DNA from: Fuscovulum blasticum DSM 2131
Lineage (GTDB): Bacteria; Pseudomonadota; Alphaproteobacteria; Rhodobacterales; Rhodobacteraceae
DNA: 64,000 bases
Reading direction: 5' to 3'
Assembly: GCF_003034965.1 (NCBI RefSeq)
Contig: NZ_PZKE01000012.1
Coordinates: 1 to 64,000, forward strand
Positions 9,438 through 17,464 of the stretch are shown here, piece after piece (within the stretch, counting starts at the first letter, position 1; each line of letters starts with the position of its first letter). A program made the position numbers and the translations under genes. A model generated the notes under the pieces. The model ran no database searches. It was not told the DNA's origin and worked only from the letters and a program-made list of their open reading frames with translations.

Positions 9438-9767
9438 ATGACAATCACCCTGCCGAAGAGCATCAAAGCCTATTTCGACGCCGACCGAAACGGCAGCCCC
9501 GAGGCTGTGGCAGCCGCTTTCACCGACAAGGGCACGGTAAAGGACAAGGGCAAGATCCATCGGGGCCGCGAGGCCATTCGCGATTGGATCGCAGGAGAAG
9601 GACAACAATACAGCTACACGGTGACGCCGTTCCTGATCAGCACCGAAGGTGGGAAAACCCAGGTGACTGGCCACGCCGTCGGTGACTTTCCGGGAAGCCC
9701 GATCGACCTGCGCTACTTCTTCGTCCTTGCGGGCGACAAGATCGCCGAGCTGGAGATCACTGTATGA
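9438..9767 (+). CDS. NTF2-like / SnoaL-type protein
   Basis: A 109-residue protein with the small cone-shaped NTF2 fold pattern: [20 protein letters not shown], then [23 protein letters not shown], and beta strands ending [18 protein letters not shown]. Such proteins act as isomerases, cyclases or ligand binders, and the function here is unknown. The ATG at 9438 has GGAG six bases before it; two in-frame ATGs upstream lack this. It is divergent from a LysR gene. Its stop overlaps (ATGA) the start of a decayed SDR gene, so the two were once a coupled operon. Confidence 0.82.
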   Translation: MTITLPKSIKAYFDADRNGSPEAVAAAFTDKGTVKDKGKIHRGREAIRDWIAGEGQQYSYTVTPFLISTEGGKTQVTGHAVGDFPGSPIDLRYFFVLAGDKIAELEITV

Positions 9768-10040
9768 CATCCCTTCTGGCCCCGGGGGTTCGTCGCGTTC
9801 TGATCCGCGATGGCACTTCGGGGGCTGGCGCTGCGACAGTGGCCATCTTCCATGGCCTGGCGCCCGCGTGCTGACCATCGCCGGCGGAATTCTCCGGCAC
9901 GGGATTCGTCGAAGCAGACGGACCCGCCGCGCGGGGGGCCAGACGGTGGCGGACGCGGCGCATCGGAATCGCGGCGGGTTCGACATTCTCGTAAAGGGGC
10001 TCGGCAGATCTTCGGCCCCGCCTTTTATTGCCCGGAAGGG
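9764..10040 (+). pseudogene. short-chain dehydrogenase/reductase remnant (frameshifted, 3'-truncated)
   Basis: An ATG overlapping the NTF2 stop (ATGA) opens a 36-codon frame ending at TGA 9872. It reads [20 protein letters not shown], which is a degraded SDR nucleotide-binding start (expected V-x-L-I-T-G-G-T-S-G-I-G-A-A-T). At 'GGCCTGGCGCCCGCG' one missing G shifts the frame. The adjacent frame continues with [10 protein letters not shown], and further on with [18 protein letters not shown] and SSAPPF, which match the SDR segment preceding the NNAG/HVLGG strand. Similarity fades after about 10040 and the catalytic YxxxK half is absent. The gene is therefore both frameshifted and truncated. 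Confidence 0.72.
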
Positions 10041-10155
10041 GGAAGGTCTGGCCCGTCCGACCGTACATCCGCCGCAAATCCTCCGAGGACACATGTGGAT
10101 CGTCGGACAGGAAAAATCCCGCACACATGCAACCGTCTGATTTTCTTTGGAAAAA

Positions 10156-10232
10156 TGGCGGACCCGGAGCGATTCGAACGCCCGACCCTCAGATTCGTAG
10201 TCTGATGCTCTATCCAGCTGAGCTACGGGTCC
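10156..10232 (-). tRNA. tRNA-Arg (anticodon ACG)
   Basis: A 77-base cloverleaf with encoded CCA on the minus strand. It starts GGACCCGTAGCTCAGCTGG, the anticodon stem TCAGA/TCTGA encloses CTACGAA (anticodon ACG, read as ICG), and the T arm is GGGCGTTCGAATCGCTC-like. Decodes CGU/CGC/CGA. Confidence 0.96.
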
Positions 10233-10244
10233 GCAATGCCGGGC

Positions 10245-10273
10245 GATGTAGCCGTGCTGTCGGCGCAATGCAA
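10245..10273 (-). promoter_or_regulatory. candidate sigma-70 promoter for tRNA-Arg
   Basis: On the minus strand TTGCAT, a 17-base spacer and TACATC end 12 bases before the mature tRNA 5' end. The layout is the same as at tRNA-Ala. Confidence 0.5.
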
Positions 10274-10289
10274 GAGACAAAACGCGCGA

Positions 10290-11756
10290 TCATGTATCTG
10301 CGTCCATTGTCTCTTTCGGCAGGTGGATCATGAACTCGGTGCCGTCGGCATCGCTGCGCACCAGTTCCAGCCGCCCGCCATGCCCGCGCACCAGTTCGGA
10401 CGAGATGGCAAGGCCAAGGCCGGTGCCGCCCTTGCGCGCGCCGCCCTGAAAGGCCGAGAACAGGTTTTCCCGCGCCTTCTGCGGCAGGCCCGGCCCGGTA
10501 TCGCCGACGCGAATCCACCATTCGGCCTCGCCCTCGCCGGCCGAAAGCTCGATCATGCCCGGAACGCCCGTGGCTTCCAGCGCCTGACGGGCGTTGCGGA
10601 TCAGGTTCGACAGCACGCGATACAACTGTTCGCGGTCGGCACGCAGCGTCAGGCCGGGCGGTACGTCGATCAGGCAGGACACCAGCCCCGCAGGCGCCGC
10701 CCCTTCGGTCAGGGCAACCGGCCCGATCATGGGAACCGCCTCGGCCAGCCCCTCGCCCTCGATCATCTCCTCGACCAGCGGCCGCAGGGCAAAGCGCGAC
10801 AGTTGCGGCGGCGGCTCTTCCGCCTTGCCGAAGGCCAGCGTCGATTCGCACAGCGCCACCGCCCGGCTGATCGAATTCACCAGCTTGGGCGCCGACCGCG
10901 CCACCACAGGATCGGCGCTGTCCTCGATCCGGTCGGCAAAAAGCTGGGCCGTGGTCAGGATGTTGCGCAGGTCGTGGCTGATCTTGGCCACCGCGCCCCC
11001 AAGCTGGGCCAGCCGTTCCTTCTGCCGCAGCGCCCCGGTCAACTGGGTTTGCAGGCTGGCCAGCGCCTCTTCGGCGACGCGCATCTCCTCCAGCTCGGCC
11101 ACGGGCGCGATCACCCGCCGCGCGTCTTCCGGGGCTTCGGCATAAAGCTGCATGTGCCGCACCACGCGCCGGATCGGCTGCACGATCAGCTTTTGCGCCG
11201 CGATGAACAGCAGCACCGCCGTCACCGCCGAGATCAGGGCCGAAAGATAGAGAATGCGCCCGCCATAGCGCACCATCGCCTTGCGCAGCGGTTCGGTCTG
11301 CATGGTGATTTCGATAAGCTGGCCGCCTTCCTGCACCGGGTTGCCGATCACCCGCACGATGCGGTTTTCCCGTTCCACCAGGGTCATCACCGCATCGCGG
11401 ATCAGCTCCCACGGGCCGGCGGTGCGCAGGTCGTAATTGCCCGACACCGCCCCCGGCACCGGCGACGACAGCACAAGCTGCCGCACATCGTTGCGCCGCA
11501 GCACCACGTTGTAAACCTCGGCATTGCGCAGCAGTTCGGCTTCAAGTTCGGGGCTGACCATTTCATCCGCGGCCAGTTGCACCAGCGCGGCGATCTGCGC
11601 CTGTTTCAGCCGTTCCAGCATGTAATCGGCCCGGAACCGCGCGATCGAGGGCAGGAAGATCAGCACTTCGGCAAGCATGACGAAGGCCACCGTCAGAAGC
11701 AGGAACCGCCCCGACAGCGTTCGGAAGAACTGTCCGCGTGTCCTGACCTGCGACAC
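10290..11756 (-). CDS. orphan sensor histidine kinase
   Basis: A 488-residue inner-membrane kinase. There are two transmembrane helices (about residues 18–37 and 170–192) flanking a ~130-residue periplasmic domain, then a HAMP-like segment. The H-box KISHDLRNIL with the phospho-acceptor His is followed by the N-box NLIRNARQAL, the G1 box GDTGPGLP and G2 GTGLGLAI. No response regulator is next to it. The GTG at 11756 has AAGGGA at good spacing and is preferred to a TTG or GTG slightly upstream. The gene lies between tRNA-Arg and a MerA-like flavoprotein on the same strand. Confidence 0.9.
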   Translation of the reverse strand: MSQVRTRGQFFRTLSGRFLLLTVAFVMLAEVLIFLPSIARFRADYMLERLKQAQIAALVQLAADEMVSPELEAELLRNAEVYNVVLRRNDVRQLVLSSPVPGAVSGNYDLRTAGPWELIRDAVMTLVERENRIVRVIGNPVQEGGQLIEITMQTEPLRKAMVRYGGRILYLSALISAVTAVLLFIAAQKLIVQPIRRVVRHMQLYAEAPEDARRVIAPVAELEEMRVAEEALASLQTQLTGALRQKERLAQLGGAVAKISHDLRNILTTAQLFADRIEDSADPVVARSAPKLVNSISRAVALCESTLAFGKAEEPPPQLSRFALRPLVEEMIEGEGLAEAVPMIGPVALTEGAAPAGLVSCLIDVPPGLTLRADREQLYRVLSNLIRNARQALEATGVPGMIELSAGEGEAEWWIRVGDTGPGLPQKARENLFSAFQGGARKGGTGLGLAISSELVRGHGGRLELVRSDADGTEFMIHLPKETMDADT

Positions 11757-11819
11757 CCGACTTCCCTTCACCAAATCGTCCGCGGGGGCCGGGGGCCTTG
11801 GCCTCCGGGGTGCGCCGGC

Positions 11820-13241
11820 CTAGGGCAACACCCTTTGCACGAAACGTACCACCGCCTTGAGCACAGGATTATCAAAGAGTTTCGGGGAAAAATAGGCGCT
11901 TGCGGCACGTTTCGATGCTTCTGACAGGGTGGGATAGGGAAGAACGGTGCCGGCAAGCGCCGTCAGTTTCAACCGCGCCGCCAAAGCCAGCGCCCAGACC
12001 CCGATCAGTTCCCCCGCCGCCGGCCCCACGATCAGCGCCCCGACCGGCCGCCCGCCAACCACCATGACCTTGACGAACCCCGCGCCCTTGGCCCCGGCAA
12101 CCGCCCGGTCGTTGCCATCAAACCCGGCGCGGACAACGGTCAGCTTCGCCCCGTGGACAGCCCGCGCCTCGGCCTCGGTCAGGCCCACCTGCGCCAGTTC
12201 CGGGTCGGTATAGGTGGCGCGGGGGATATGGTCGGTGCGGGCTTTCGCCGGCAACCCCAGCACGGCCTGCCGCACCACGATGCCGGCGTGATAGCCCGCC
12301 ACATGGGTGAACTGCAGGCCCCCCGCCGCATCGCCCACGGCAAAGACCCTGCGATTGCTGACCGACCGCAGCCGCGCATCGACCTTGACGCCCTTCGCGT
12401 CGAATTCGACACCCGCCGCCTCAAGCCCCAGCCCCGCGACCGCCACCTTGCGCCCCACCGCCACCAAGAGGTGTGTCCCGGTCAGCCTTGCCCCGTCGGC
12501 CAGCCTCAGCGTGATCGCCCCGGCCTGCCCTTCCACCGCGGCCACGCCCACGCCTTCGCGAATCTCCACCCCCTCGGCGCGCAGGGATGCCAGCACCACC
12601 GCCGCCGCCTCGGGGTCTTCGCGGCCCAAGGCCTGCGCCGCCTCGACCACGGTCACCGCGCAGCCCAGCCGGCGATGCGCCTGCGCCATTTCCAGCCCGA
12701 TCGGCCCGCCGCCGATGATCAGCAGATGGTCGGGCCGGTCGCGCAGGGCAAAGATCGTCTCGTTGGTGTGGAAGGGCACCGTCTCCAGCCCCGGAATCGG
12801 TGGCACGAAGGGCCGGCTGCCGGTGGCGATGACGAAGCGCCGCGCCGTGATGCGGGTCGCGCCGGCCTCCACCACCTGCGGGCCGGTAAAGCGGGCCTGC
12901 GCCCGGATCACCGTGCAGCCCAACCCTTCGAACCGCGCCTGGCTGTCGTGCGGCTCGATGGCGGCAATCACAGCGGCCACATGGTCCTTCACCGCCGCGA
13001 AATCCACCACCGGCGCCACGCCCGCCACGCCGCGAAACCCCTTGCGCTGCGCTTCGGCCGCCGCCGCTGCCGCGATCAGCGCCTTTGACGGCACGCAGCC
13101 CGCGTTCAGGCAGTCGCCGCCCATCTCGCCCGCCTCGATCAGCACGACACGCGCGCCCATCTGCACCGCGCCCGCCGCCACCGACAGCCCGCCCGAACCG
13201 GCGCCGATCACGCAAAGGTCGGTCTTGATCTGCTGCATCAT
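11820..13241 (-). CDS. MerA/Lpd-like FAD-dependent pyridine nucleotide-disulfide oxidoreductase
   Basis: A 473-residue class I disulfide oxidoreductase. FAD binding is at GAGSGG (13–18), the redox disulfide is Cys44/Cys49 in GGDCLNAGCVPSK, NAD binding is GGGPIGLEMA and the second FAD site is VFAVGDAAGG. The residue that is His in true lipoamide dehydrogenases (HPT-S-E) is Tyr here (LPYPTLSEASKRAA), as in mercuric reductases. The MerA N-terminal metal domain and C-terminal Cys pair are lacking. It is unlikely to be an E3; reduction of a metal, quinone or other thiol compound is possible. Its ATG overlaps (ATGA) the stop of a TVP38 gene, so the two are translated together. Confidence 0.85.
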   Translation of the reverse strand: MMQQIKTDLCVIGAGSGGLSVAAGAVQMGARVVLIEAGEMGGDCLNAGCVPSKALIAAAAAAEAQRKGFRGVAGVAPVVDFAAVKDHVAAVIAAIEPHDSQARFEGLGCTVIRAQARFTGPQVVEAGATRITARRFVIATGSRPFVPPIPGLETVPFHTNETIFALRDRPDHLLIIGGGPIGLEMAQAHRRLGCAVTVVEAAQALGREDPEAAAVVLASLRAEGVEIREGVGVAAVEGQAGAITLRLADGARLTGTHLLVAVGRKVAVAGLGLEAAGVEFDAKGVKVDARLRSVSNRRVFAVGDAAGGLQFTHVAGYHAGIVVRQAVLGLPAKARTDHIPRATYTDPELAQVGLTEAEARAVHGAKLTVVRAGFDGNDRAVAGAKGAGFVKVMVVGGRPVGALIVGPAAGELIGVWALALAARLKLTALAGTVLPYPTLSEASKRAASAYFSPKLFDNPVLKAVVRFVQRVLP

Positions 13242-13942
13242 GCGGCCCCCTTGCGAAACATCTTCAGTACCATCGGCAAGGCCGCCAGCGCCGCCAGGCC
13301 CAGAAGCGGCAGCAGGACATGCGGCGCGAAGATCACCCCCAGATCCGGCGTTTCCCCCCGCGCGAACACCTCGGACAGACCGGCACCGATACTGGTGAAG
13401 ACCAGCGTTGCCGGAAGGATGCCAAGGAAGGTGGTCACCGCAAAGGGCCAAAGCCGGGTGCCGGTAAAGGCCGGAATCAGGTTGGCCAGAAAGAACGGCA
13501 CTGCCGGAACCAGACGCATCAGGAACAGCACCGACCATTCGTTTTCGCGCAGGGCCGCCATCAGCCGCGCCCCCGCGCCGCCCTGCGCCGCAACCCGCTG
13601 CGCCACGCCCGCGCCCAGGCCGGCACGGGCGGCCAGAAAGATCAGCACCGCGCCGATGCTGGCCCCGGCCACGTTGAACAGCACCCCCGGAAAGGTGCCG
13701 AACAGGAAGCCGCCGGTCAGCGTTGCCACGGTCGCGCCGGGCAGGGAAAAGGCGACGATGGCCACATAGGCCGCCACGAAGGCCGCCACCGCCTGCCCGT
13801 AATGCGCATCGCGGAACGCCAGCAGCGCGGCGCGATTCTCGGCCAGCGCGGCAAAACTCAGCCGGTCGCGCAGCAGCACCGCCCCCGCCACCGCGGCAAG
13901 AACGATCAGCAACAGCGGCAGACGTTTCCAGAAGGCGGGCAT
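13238..13942 (-). CDS. TVP38/TMEM64 family membrane protein
   Basis: A 234-residue polytopic protein of the SNARE-associated/DedA-like (VTT) superfamily. It has an N-terminal helix (LPLLLIVLAAVAGAVLL), then the core with FSLPGATVATLTGGFLFG and a reentrant-like Gly-rich region, and LMRLVPAVPFFLANLIPAFTG, the family signature F-L-x-R-L-x-P-x-x-P. Members are linked to lipid scrambling or transport; the substrate here is unknown. The ATG at 13942 has AAGGA upstream. The 3' end overlaps the MerA-like gene by 4 bases, a pairing that recurs in other bacteria. Confidence 0.88.
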   Translation of the reverse strand: MPAFWKRLPLLLIVLAAVAGAVLLRDRLSFAALAENRAALLAFRDAHYGQAVAAFVAAYVAIVAFSLPGATVATLTGGFLFGTFPGVLFNVAGASIGAVLIFLAARAGLGAGVAQRVAAQGGAGARLMAALRENEWSVLFLMRLVPAVPFFLANLIPAFTGTRLWPFAVTTFLGILPATLVFTSIGAGLSEVFARGETPDLGVIFAPHVLLPLLGLAALAALPMVLKMFRKGAA

Positions 13943-14103
13943 CGCGGTATCCTTGGCACCGGGTCTGACAGGCATAGCCCAGTTACGGCGGGCGCACATC
14001 CGCGGATGCGCCCTGCCCGCCGATTTCACGCCGCCTTGATCCCCAGGGCGGCCCCCAGCGGGCCACGGCGCGGAATTCTTGCAGGAAATCCGCGTCGCAC
14101 AGG

Positions 14104-14132
14104 TTGACAGCCGCCGCCGTCGCCCGTAGTGA
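14104..14132 (+). promoter_or_regulatory. candidate promoter for rpmH-rnpA
   Basis: A consensus TTGACA (14104–14109) is followed by a 17-base spacer and a weak TAGTGA -10 element. It lies 67 bases before the rpmH ATG. Confidence 0.45.
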
Positions 14133-14198
14133 GCGGGCTTCAAGTTCCATGCCCTCGAATCCCTTCGGTTCGGGCACCCGATCTGACGGAGAGCCGCA

Positions 14199-14333
14199 AT
14201 GAAGCGTACCTACCAACCCTCGACTCTGGTTCGCAAGCGCCGGCACGGCTTCCGTGCGCGCATGGCCACCAAGGGCGGTCGCCTTGTCCTGGCCGCGCGC
14301 CGCGCCAAGGGCCGCAAGGTTCTGTCGGCCTAA
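14199..14333 (+). CDS. rpmH: 50S ribosomal protein L34
   Basis: A 44-residue, very basic protein beginning [19 protein letters not shown] and ending GRKVLSA, which is the full-length canonical L34. GGAG lies 6 bases before the ATG. It is the first gene of a plus-strand group rpmH-rnpA-yidD-crcB-rluC-ATP12. The order rpmH-rnpA-yidD is universal, but the usual next gene yidC is not here; it lies at 28997 on the other strand. Confidence 0.97.
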   Translation: MKRTYQPSTLVRKRRHGFRARMATKGGRLVLAARRAKGRKVLSA

Positions 14334-14371
14334 GGCCCCCAGCCGCGCCACCCGCGCGGAAGGATGAAGAC

Positions 14372-14788
14372 ATGACGCCGCCGGAGGCACAGGGCACAAG
14401 GCAACCCGCCGAAGCGCCCCCCGCGCCTCCGGCGGTTTCCGTTTGCGTGATGAAGACCCGGCCCGAATTCCTGAAGGCCGCATCCGCCCGCCGGCAGGGG
14501 GCGGGATCGTTCCTGTTGCAGGCCCGTGACCGGCGCGACGGCACGGACAAGGTGCAGATCGGGTTCACCGCCTCGAAAAAGATCGGCAATGCCGTGGCCC
14601 GCAACCGTGCCAAGCGCCGCCTGCGCGAAGTGGCCCGGGCCGTGCTGCCGCGTCTGGCGCAGCCCGGCTGGGATTATGTGCTGGTCGCCCGGCCCGATGC
14701 CACCATCGCCCGGCCCTTCGCCGCCCTGCTGGCCGATCTGGAAGCCGCCCTGACCGCCGTTCACGCCCCACGGGGGCCCCGGCCATGA
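14372..14788 (+). CDS. rnpA: ribonuclease P protein component
   Basis: A 138-residue basic protein. The RnpA signature is present as [19 protein letters not shown], with the RNR core that contacts RNase P RNA, and [20 protein letters not shown] ends the fold. With the RNA subunit it trims the 5' leader of tRNA precursors. The N-terminal ~30 residues (Pro/Ala-rich) are an extension common in this family of bacteria. The ATG at 14372 has AAGGA upstream. The stop overlaps the yidD start (ATGA). Confidence 0.94.
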   Translation: MTPPEAQGTRQPAEAPPAPPAVSVCVMKTRPEFLKAASARRQGAGSFLLQARDRRDGTDKVQIGFTASKKIGNAVARNRAKRRLREVARAVLPRLAQPGWDYVLVARPDATIARPFAALLADLEAALTAVHAPRGPRP

Positions 14789-15048
14789 CACCGCTTGCCT
14801 TTGCCCTGTCCCTGCCCGTTCGCGCCTACCGGCTGGTGCTGTCGCCCTGGGTCGGGCACGGTTGCCGCTATCAGCCCACCTGCAGCGCCTATTCGCTTGA
14901 GGCGCTGGCTCGGCATGGCGGGCTGAAAGGCGGCTGGCTGACGGTGCACCGGATCTGCCGCTGCCACCCCTGGGGCGGCCATGGCTATGACCCGGTGCCC
15001 GGCACGGACCCCGATTTCGACCAGACCCGCAACCGCCCCGCCGATTGA
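14785..15048 (+). CDS. yidD: membrane protein insertion efficiency factor YidD
   Basis: An 87-residue protein with an amphipathic N terminus ([16 protein letters not shown]-like) and the conserved [17 protein letters not shown] and [15 protein letters not shown] segments. The three Cys are characteristic. It helps the YidC/Sec pathway insert inner-membrane proteins. The gene overlaps the end of rnpA by 4 bases, so translation is coupled. Confidence 0.94.
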   Translation: MTPLAFALSLPVRAYRLVLSPWVGHGCRYQPTCSAYSLEALARHGGLKGGWLTVHRICRCHPWGGHGYDPVPGTDPDFDQTRNRPAD

Positions 15049-15079
15049 CTCTGACCCCACCCCGCCGCATAGGCCGCAC

Positions 15080-15463
15080 ATGATTTCGGGAACCACCCTT
15101 GCCCAGGTTGCTGCCGGGGGCGCCATCGGCGCCTCGGCGCGCTATGTCGTGAATGTCACGTCGGGCCGCCTGCTGGGCACCGGCTTTCCCTATGCCACGC
15201 TGATCATCAACGTGGCCGGGTCTTTCCTGATGGGGCTGCTGGTGGTGCTTCTGGCCGAAAAGTCCGGCAACCGGCTGGCGCCCTTCCTGATGACCGGCGT
15301 GCTGGGCGGCTTTACCACGTTTTCGGCCTTCTCGCTGGATACGATCACGCTTTACGAACGTGGCCAGACCGGCCTTGCGCTGGTTTATGTGGCAGGCTCG
15401 GTCCTGCTGTCCCTTGCCGCCATTGCGCTGGCACTTCACCTGTTCCGGGGGGTCTTTGCATGA
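15080..15463 (+). CDS. crcB: fluoride exporter CrcB/FluC
   Basis: A 127-residue protein with four hydrophobic segments. The family motifs are GGAIGASARYVVN in helix 1, TLIINVAGSFLMG in helix 2 and GVLGGFTTFSAFSLDT in helix 3, which forms the fluoride pore with the Na+ site. It acts as a dual-topology dimer. The ATG at 15080 was chosen because it starts at helix 1; the frame also runs into yidD. I saw no fluoride riboswitch upstream. It overlaps rluC by 4 bases. Confidence 0.93.
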   Translation: MISGTTLAQVAAGGAIGASARYVVNVTSGRLLGTGFPYATLIINVAGSFLMGLLVVLLAEKSGNRLAPFLMTGVLGGFTTFSAFSLDTITLYERGQTGLALVYVAGSVLLSLAAIALALHLFRGVFA

Positions 15464-16506
15464 CCGGCGTCCAGCTTCTGACCGTAACCGAGGATGAGGG
15501 CGAACAGCGCCTTGACCGCTGGCTGAAACGCCGCTTTCCGCAACTGACGCAAGGCGCGGTGGAAAAGCTGTGCCGCACCGGGCAGTTGCGGCTGGATGGC
15601 GCCCGCGTGAAACCCGCCGACCGCGTGGCCCCGGGCCAGACCGTGCGCGTCCCGCCCATTCCCGACACGCCCGCCCCGGCGCCCGCCGAACGGTCGCGCT
15701 TCAGCCCGGCCGACGTGAAGATGATTCAATCGGCCGTGCTGTGGATGGACCAGCACATGATCGTGCTGAACAAGCCGCCGGGCCTGCCGTCGCAAGGTGG
15801 CAGCGGCCAGGGCGACCGCCATGTCGATGGCCTGACCGAGGCGCTGACCTTCGGCTACAAGGAACGCCCCAAGCTGGTGCACCGGCTGGACAAGGATACC
15901 TCGGGCATCCTGCTGCTGGCCCGCACCGACCGCGTGGCCCGCGCCCTGTCGGAAAGCCTGCGCCACCGCGCCGCGCGGAAAATCTACTGGGCGGTCGTCG
16001 CCGGCGTGCCGAACCCCAAGAAGGGGTCGATCAAGTTCTACCTTGAAAAGGCGCCGGGTCGCGGCAAGGGCGGCGAAGGCGAAAAGATGATCTGCATCCA
16101 CCCCGCCAAGGCCAAGGACCACCCCGAGGCCAAGCGCGCCCAGACCGATTTCTTCACCCTCTGGTTCCTGGGTAACCGCCTGTCCTGGATGGCGCTGGAG
16201 CCGGTCACCGGCCGCACCCACCAGTTGCGCGCCCATATGGCCGAGATCGGCCATCCGATCATCGGCGACGGCAAGTATGGCGGATCGCAGGCGGAAAATC
16301 AGGGCGAAGGCTGGGGCGCCGCCATCGGCGGGGATGTGTCGCGCAAGATGCACCTGCACGCGCGCTCGATCAGCATCGAACATCCGGTGACCAAGGAAAT
16401 GATGACCTTCACCGCGCCCCTGCCCGAACACATGGCCCGCACCTGGAAGGCGCTGGACTGGAAGGAAGACGATGTTCCCGCCGACCCGTTCGAGGTTTTC
16501 GGCTGA
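15460..16506 (+). CDS. rluC: RluA-family ribosomal large subunit pseudouridine synthase (RluC-like)
   Basis: A 348-residue protein. An N-terminal S4 RNA-binding domain (about residues 15–65, RLDRWLKRRFPQLTQGAVEK) precedes the catalytic domain. The catalytic Asp lies in HRLDKDTSGILLLAR, and later motifs PVTGRTHQLRAHM and GHPIIGDGKYGG are typical of the RluA group. The RluC label follows the S4 domain and length, but the target uridines (955/2504/2580 or others) cannot be told from sequence. The ATG overlaps the crcB stop. Confidence 0.88.
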   Translation: MTGVQLLTVTEDEGEQRLDRWLKRRFPQLTQGAVEKLCRTGQLRLDGARVKPADRVAPGQTVRVPPIPDTPAPAPAERSRFSPADVKMIQSAVLWMDQHMIVLNKPPGLPSQGGSGQGDRHVDGLTEALTFGYKERPKLVHRLDKDTSGILLLARTDRVARALSESLRHRAARKIYWAVVAGVPNPKKGSIKFYLEKAPGRGKGGEGEKMICIHPAKAKDHPEAKRAQTDFFTLWFLGNRLSWMALEPVTGRTHQLRAHMAEIGHPIIGDGKYGGSQAENQGEGWGAAIGGDVSRKMHLHARSISIEHPVTKEMMTFTAPLPEHMARTWKALDWKEDDVPADPFEVFG

Positions 16507-16525
16507 CGACAGGGGGCGCATTGGC

Positions 16526-17233
16526 ATGAGCGGCTGGACACTGAAACGCTTCTGGACCAGGGCCACGGCCGAACCGGCGGAAGGCGGCTTTGCCGTTCTG
16601 CTGGACGGACGGCGCGTAAAGACGCCCGCCAAGGCGCCGCTGATCGTTCCGACGCAGGCCCTGGCCAAGGCCATCGCGGCCGAGTGGGATGCGCAGACCG
16701 GCGAGGTGCGGCCCGACACCATGCCGCTGACCCGCACCGCCAATTCCGCCATCGACAAGCTGTCCGTCCAGCAGGCGGAAGTGGTGGATCTGCTGGCCGA
16801 ATATGGCGGCACCGATCTGCTGTGCTATCGCGCCGAGGCGCCGCAGGCCCTGGCCGCGCGGCAGGCAGCTGGCTGGGATCCGCTGCTGGACTGGGCCGCC
16901 ACCGCCCTGTCAGCACCGCTTGCGGTGGGCGGCGGTATCATTCCCGTGCCGCAACCCGCGGCCAGTCTGGCGGCGCTCAGATCGCAGGTCGCCGCACTGT
17001 CGACTTTCCGCCTTGCCGCCTTTCACGATCTTGTCGCGATCCCCGGATCGCTGGTTCTGGCGCTGGCGCTGATCAACCGCCGCGTGACCGCCGAAGAGGC
17101 CTGGTCGCTTTGCCGGATAGACGAGGATTGGCAGGCCGAGCTTTGGGGAACCGATGAAGAAGCCGCCGAGACCGCAGCGCTGCGGCAGGCCGCATTCTTC
17201 GATGCGCACCGATTCTACGAATTGTGCCGGTAA
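16526..17233 (+). CDS. ATP12-family F1-ATPase assembly chaperone
   Basis: A 235-residue soluble protein with the ATP12 pattern: FWTRATAEPAEGGFAVLLDGR at the start, TPAKAPLIVPTQALAKAIAAEW, then the central NSAIDKL and TDLLCYR and the C-terminal DEDWQAELWG. In mitochondria Atp12 binds the F1 alpha subunit before assembly, and the alphaproteobacterial homologues are thought to do the same. The ATG at 16526 with AGGGGG upstream is used. It follows rluC by 19 bases and ends the rpmH group. Confidence 0.9.
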   Translation: MSGWTLKRFWTRATAEPAEGGFAVLLDGRRVKTPAKAPLIVPTQALAKAIAAEWDAQTGEVRPDTMPLTRTANSAIDKLSVQQAEVVDLLAEYGGTDLLCYRAEAPQALAARQAAGWDPLLDWAATALSAPLAVGGGIIPVPQPAASLAALRSQVAALSTFRLAAFHDLVAIPGSLVLALALINRRVTAEEAWSLCRIDEDWQAELWGTDEEAAETAALRQAAFFDAHRFYELCR

Positions 17234-17464
17234 CAATTTGGTCCTGTCCTTCGGGAACCGCCCCCGAACAGTGCAAAAAACCCAAGCAATGCCCGCTTGA
17301 TAGGCGATTTTTCCGAAGCCTGTGATGAACTCTTGACCATCCAAAGCGCTTTCGCGGAAACTGCACGGACTGGGAGGGCAACCTCCGACAGCATCCGCCC
17401 CTGCGCGCCCGCAGGGCACAAACAAACGTAGCCCGAAAAGGGCAAAACTCAGGAAGAGGTAAAT

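Noticed and set aside
9300-10280. A minus-strand frame that extends the LysR protein by more than 300 residues
   Set aside because: It passes through the tRNA-Arg gene and the NTF2-like gene in antisense. The LTTR starts exactly at the ATG at 9299 with a good ribosome-binding site.
10028-10333. A plus-strand frame containing [15 protein letters not shown]
   Set aside because: This is the common spurious translation of the complement of a tRNA gene.
10236-11924. A 562-codon plus-strand frame
   Set aside because: It is antisense to the histidine kinase and rich in His/Arg/Gln/Pro, the usual composition of a shadow frame in high-GC DNA. Many other long frames were rejected on the same ground, including 18654–20051 and 19873–21729 (minus) over bztBC, 33785–36376 (plus) over rarA/degQ and 52801–54426 (plus) over ccoN.
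15049-15079. A fluoride riboswitch before crcB
   Set aside because: Only 31 bases separate yidD and crcB and the crcB-motif is not seen.
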